Made by a program: the position numbers and the translations under genes. From Muribaculaceae bacterium (lineage in GTDB: Bacteria; Bacteroidota; Bacteroidia; Bacteroidales; Muribaculaceae), in assembly GCA_009775375.1 (NCBI GenBank), contig VSPO01000139.1, positions 1 through 7,955 on the forward strand: 7,955 nt of DNA, written 5' to 3'. Shown here one piece after another: positions 5,885-7,955 of the stretch; within the stretch, counting starts at the first letter, position 1, and every line of letters starts with the position of its first letter. The notes under the pieces are model-generated. The model saw only the letters and a program-made list of their open reading frames with translations, searched no databases and was not told the DNA's origin.

Positions 5885-7156
5885 TTAATCGATAATGTCG
5901 AAGCCGGTGTATTTACGCAGGCATTCGGGGATGACGATACCCTCGGGAGTCTGGTTGTTCTCCAGAAGGGCTGCCACTATCCTGGGGAGGGCCAGGGCGG
6001 AGCCGTTGAGCGTGTGGCAGAGTTTTATCTTCTTGTCGTCGTCGCGGTAGCGGCATTTCAGGCGGTTGGCCTGATAGGTCTCGAAATTCGATACGGAGGA
6101 GACCTCAAGCCAGCGTTGCTGAGCCGCGCTCCACACCTCGAAGTCGAACGTTATGGCCGACGTGAACGACATGTCGCCGCCGCAGAGGCGCAGTATGTGC
6201 CAGGGAAGGCCGAGCTTTTCGAGCAGACCCTGCACGTGGTCCTTCATCTCTTCTAAGGCGGCGTAGCTGTTCTCAGGCTTCTCGATGCGCACGATCTCCA
6301 CCTTGTCGAACTGATGCAGGCGGTTGAGTCCGCGCACGTCCTTGCCGTAGCTTCCTGCCTCGCGGCGCCAGCAGGGGGAATAGGCGCAATTCTTCTTGGG
6401 GAGCTCGCTGACGGGGATGATCTCGTCGCGGTAGATGTTGGTGACGGGCACTTCGGCCGTCGGGATGAGGTAAAGATCGTCGAGGTTGACGTGGTACATC
6501 TGCCCCTCCTTATCGGGGAGCTGGCCCGTGCCGTAGCCGGAGGCAGCATTGACCACGAACGGAGGCTCAACCTCCGTGTATCCGGCCTTCCATGCCTCGT
6601 CGAGGAAGAACTGTATCAAGGCGCGCTGAAGGCGGGCGCCTTTCCCGACATAGAAGGGGAAACCGGCTCCGGTCACCTTCACTCCGAGCTCGAAGTCGAT
6701 GATGTTGTATTTCTTCGCAAGTTCCCAGTGGGGCAAGGCGTCGGGGCCGAGTTCGGGCATCGGTCCTCCAGTCTTTTCCACGACGTTGTCGGCGGCAGTC
6801 AGACCCTCCGGCACGGCTGCGCAGGGAAGGTTGGGCACGGTCAGGAGCAGCTCGGTCATTTTCGTCTCGCATTCCTGGAGACGGTCCTGCAATCCTTTGG
6901 CCTCCCCCTTGATGGAAGCCACGCGCTCCTTGGCCTGCTCGGCGAGGTCCTTCTCGCCGGCCTTCATATGGCCGCCGATGGAGGCAGCGAGTTTTTTGAG
7001 CTCGGAGGCAGCGCTGTCGCATTTTTGCTGAAGGCGACGGCGCTCGGCGTCGATTTCAAGAATCTCGGTTATGACGGCTTTGCCGTCGAATCCTTTTATG
7101 GCAAGGCGTCGGACAACGAAGTCGGGATCCGCCTTTATAGTCTGAAGTGTAAGCAT
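5885..7156 (-). CDS. serS: Seryl-tRNA synthetase
   Basis: This 423-residue class II aminoacyl-tRNA synthetase charges tRNA-Ser (and tRNA-Sec where present) with serine in the cytosol. Residues 30-105 are the long antiparallel coiled-coil arm that contacts the tRNA variable arm (rich in E, K, L and A). The catalytic core follows: the serine-binding TAE motif at 233-235 (LIPTAEVPV), motif 2 at CWRREAGSYGKDVRGLNRLHQF (arginines 264-265, Glu266), then GGDMSFTSAITFDFEVW, EVSSVSNFETYQANR, and motif 3 at LNGSALALPRIVAALLE (383-399). The length is normal (about 420-430), and nothing essential appears missing. The ATG start gives the conserved MLTLQTIKADPDFV opening. It lies 135 nt after yqeY, with no recognisable TAnnTTTG box in that gap, so it may depend on the yqeY promoters. 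Confidence 0.97.
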   Translation of the reverse strand: MLTLQTIKADPDFVVRRLAIKGFDGKAVITEILEIDAERRRLQQKCDSAASELKKLAASIGGHMKAGEKDLAEQAKERVASIKGEAKGLQDRLQECETKMTELLLTVPNLPCAAVPEGLTAADNVVEKTGGPMPELGPDALPHWELAKKYNIIDFELGVKVTGAGFPFYVGKGARLQRALIQFFLDEAWKAGYTEVEPPFVVNAASGYGTGQLPDKEGQMYHVNLDDLYLIPTAEVPVTNIYRDEIIPVSELPKKNCAYSPCWRREAGSYGKDVRGLNRLHQFDKVEIVRIEKPENSYAALEEMKDHVQGLLEKLGLPWHILRLCGGDMSFTSAITFDFEVWSAAQQRWLEVSSVSNFETYQANRLKCRYRDDDKKIKLCHTLNGSALALPRIVAALLENNQTPEGIVIPECLRKYTGFDIID

Positions 7157-7222
7157 CTGAATAAGTTGTTGGCGCGACTGTGTGGTCGACGCGGTTTTTG
7201 TTTCTGTTTTGTTGTCTTATAT

Positions 7223-7286
7223 GGATATTTCTATCCCGCATTGCCGGGGGAGGTACGGATGGGGAGAGGCAACGGGGATATGCGGG
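7223..7286 (-). other. Structured leader between yqeY and serS
   Basis: Two inverted repeats sit in the 135-nt gap. TGCGGG (7281-7286) pairs with CCCGCA (7235-7240), and GGCAA (7268-7272) with TTGCC (7241-7245), giving an 11-bp composite stem with an 8-nt bulge on one side. A small hairpin, GGATA (7223-7227) with TATCC (7232-7236), has a GAAA loop in minus-strand RNA and shares two bases with the larger stem, so the two would compete. An A-rich unstructured stretch then leads to the serS ATG. No U-tract follows. I do not recognise a known riboswitch. Confidence 0.3.
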
Positions 7287-7291
7287 AGGCG

Positions 7292-7741
7292 TCATGCAAG
7301 GAGTTCCTTCACCTTTGCTGATATGAGCTTCCCTTCGGCCCGGCCGGCGAGACGCTTCGTGGCCACGCCCATCACTTTTCCCATCTCTTTCGGGCCGGTG
7401 GCGCCGGTCTCGGCGATGATGGCTTTCAACTCCGCCTCAAGCTCCTCGGGGGAAAGTTGCTTGGGCAGGTATTCCTCTATGACGGCAGCCTCCTCAAGCT
7501 CGTTGGCGGCAAGCTCCGGACGGTTGTTCTCCTCATAAATCTTGGCGCTTTCCTTGCGCTGCTTCACCATCTTCACCATAATCTTGGTGGCGGTTTCGTC
7601 GGTCAGCTCGCCGTTGGCTCCCTTGGCCGTCTTGGCCTCCAGGAATTCCTTCTTCACGCCTCTGAGGGCTTCGAGGCGCACCTTCTCGCGGGCGAGCATC
7701 GCCTTCTTTATATCTTCGCTTATCTTGTCAAATAGGTTCAT
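7292..7741 (-). CDS. yqeY: GatB/YqeY domain-containing protein
   Basis: This small, highly charged, largely helical protein of 149 residues corresponds to the stand-alone YqeY family, whose fold matches the C-terminal tail domain of GatB, the tRNA-dependent amidotransferase subunit. Typical features are the N-terminal LFDKISEDIKKAMLAREKVR, the ARE..LEALRGVKKEF helix, EEAAVIEEYLPKQLSPEEL (83-101) and the C-terminal ATGPKEMGKVMG ... AKVKELLA. The length is normal for the family (about 145-150). Its cellular role is not established; a tRNA-related function is inferred from the GatB likeness, and the position before serS fits that theme loosely. The ATG at 7741 is preceded by an A-rich leader and no Shine-Dalgarno. 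It is the first gene of a probable yqeY-serS-kinase-acyltransferase-menG operon. Confidence 0.92.
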   Translation of the reverse strand: MNLFDKISEDIKKAMLAREKVRLEALRGVKKEFLEAKTAKGANGELTDETATKIMVKMVKQRKESAKIYEENNRPELAANELEEAAVIEEYLPKQLSPEELEAELKAIIAETGATGPKEMGKVMGVATKRLAGRAEGKLISAKVKELLA

Positions 7742-7828
7742 ATTGCTTTATAGTTTTTAGTTGTCTACATTTTAATGGAGGTATGCCTGTCGGGAATAAA
7801 AAAACCGTCGGACACATCTACCAAACTG

Positions 7829-7859
7829 CAAAAATACTTCAAAAAAGCGGTTTAAGCAA
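7829..7859 (-). promoter_or_regulatory. Proximal promoter of yqeY
   Basis: On the minus strand TTG (7857-7859) is followed after exactly 20 nt by TATTTTTG (7829-7836), a full match to the Bacteroidota TAnnTTTG -7 box with good spacing. The predicted start near 7822-7825 gives a leader of about 80 nt before the yqeY ATG. Confidence 0.75.
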
Positions 7860-7904
7860 TTGCCGGGGCCACTTTTTCTTCAATGTAGAGTCAAGTGGCA
7901 AGTG

Positions 7905-7935
7905 CAAAATTAGCAAATCATTCGGAAGAACTCAA
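7905..7935 (-). promoter_or_regulatory. Distal promoter upstream of yqeY
   Basis: On the minus strand TTG (7933-7935), then 20 nt, then TAATTTTG (7905-7912) again fits the Bacteroidota promoter. It lies 76 bp upstream of the proximal promoter, with no terminator or plausible gene between, so it probably makes a longer yqeY leader. A short RNA from the space between the two promoters is possible but nothing supports it directly. Confidence 0.65.
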
Positions 7936-7955
7936 TTTTCGGTGTTGAAAAACCT

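Noticed and set aside
7157..7291. T-box or other amino-acid-responsive riboswitch before serS
   Set aside because: No T-box sequence or antiterminator-terminator pair is visible, and T-boxes are not typical of Bacteroidota.
6314..7321. Long 335-codon open frame on the plus strand
   Set aside because: It lies antisense to serS, whose catalytic motifs are unmistakable, and its translation shows no recognisable domain; it is a by-product of GC-rich codon use.
7788..7813. GTCGG repeats around the A-run in the yqeY leader as a hairpin terminator
   Set aside because: The two copies are direct, not inverted, so no stem forms.
1..7955. CRISPR array, IS element, tRNA or rRNA gene
   Set aside because: No regularly spaced repeats, transposase motifs, terminal inverted repeats or cloverleaf-like segments were seen.

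Overview
This window reads as a piece of a Bacteroidota chromosome, most likely order Bacteroidales. The evidence is the repeated use of the Bacteroidota promoter form (TTG or TTTG, about 20 nt, then TAnnTTTG), starts preceded by A-rich sequence rather than a well-placed Shine-Dalgarno, a typical Bacteroidota-style seryl-tRNA synthetase, and a demethylmenaquinone methyltransferase without other quinone genes. A moderately GC-rich coding sequence would suit a Muribaculaceae-like gut lineage, but I cannot fix the genus. All recognisable genes lie on the minus strand, so transcription runs from high to low coordinates.

Read in the direction of transcription: two well-formed promoters (7935-7829) lead into a GatB/YqeY-domain protein (7741-7292), then serS (7156-5885), a tail-anchored protein-kinase-fold protein that has lost catalytic residues (5803-5036), a GNAT-fold acyltransferase of the YghO / bacterial ceramide synthase-like family (4981-3851), and menG/ubiE (3854-3090), which overlaps its predecessor by 4 nt. 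I see no good promoter between yqeY and menG, so these five may form one operon. Three GC-rich inverted repeats lie in its gaps and could tune expression between cistrons.

Next comes a gap of about 300 nt (3089-2786). It holds what looks like the N-terminal stub of an 'AAA-ATPase-like' protein with its own -7 box, cut off after about 25 recognisable residues. Then come a U32-family protein (2758-1505; probably an RNA-hydroxylation factor of the TrhP/YegQ type) and a secreted C1-family (bleomycin hydrolase/PepC-like) cysteine peptidase (1379-138) with a near-ideal promoter. A strong bidirectional terminator (82-118) closes the block. The first 80 bases appear to be upstream DNA of another leftward gene, with a candidate -7 box at 6-13.

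Most of the window is housekeeping. The parts worth a second look are the membrane-anchored pseudokinase, its ceramide-synthase-like neighbour, the truncated AAA-ATPase-like stub, and the intercistronic stem-loops. I found no CRISPR array, IS element, tRNA or rRNA.
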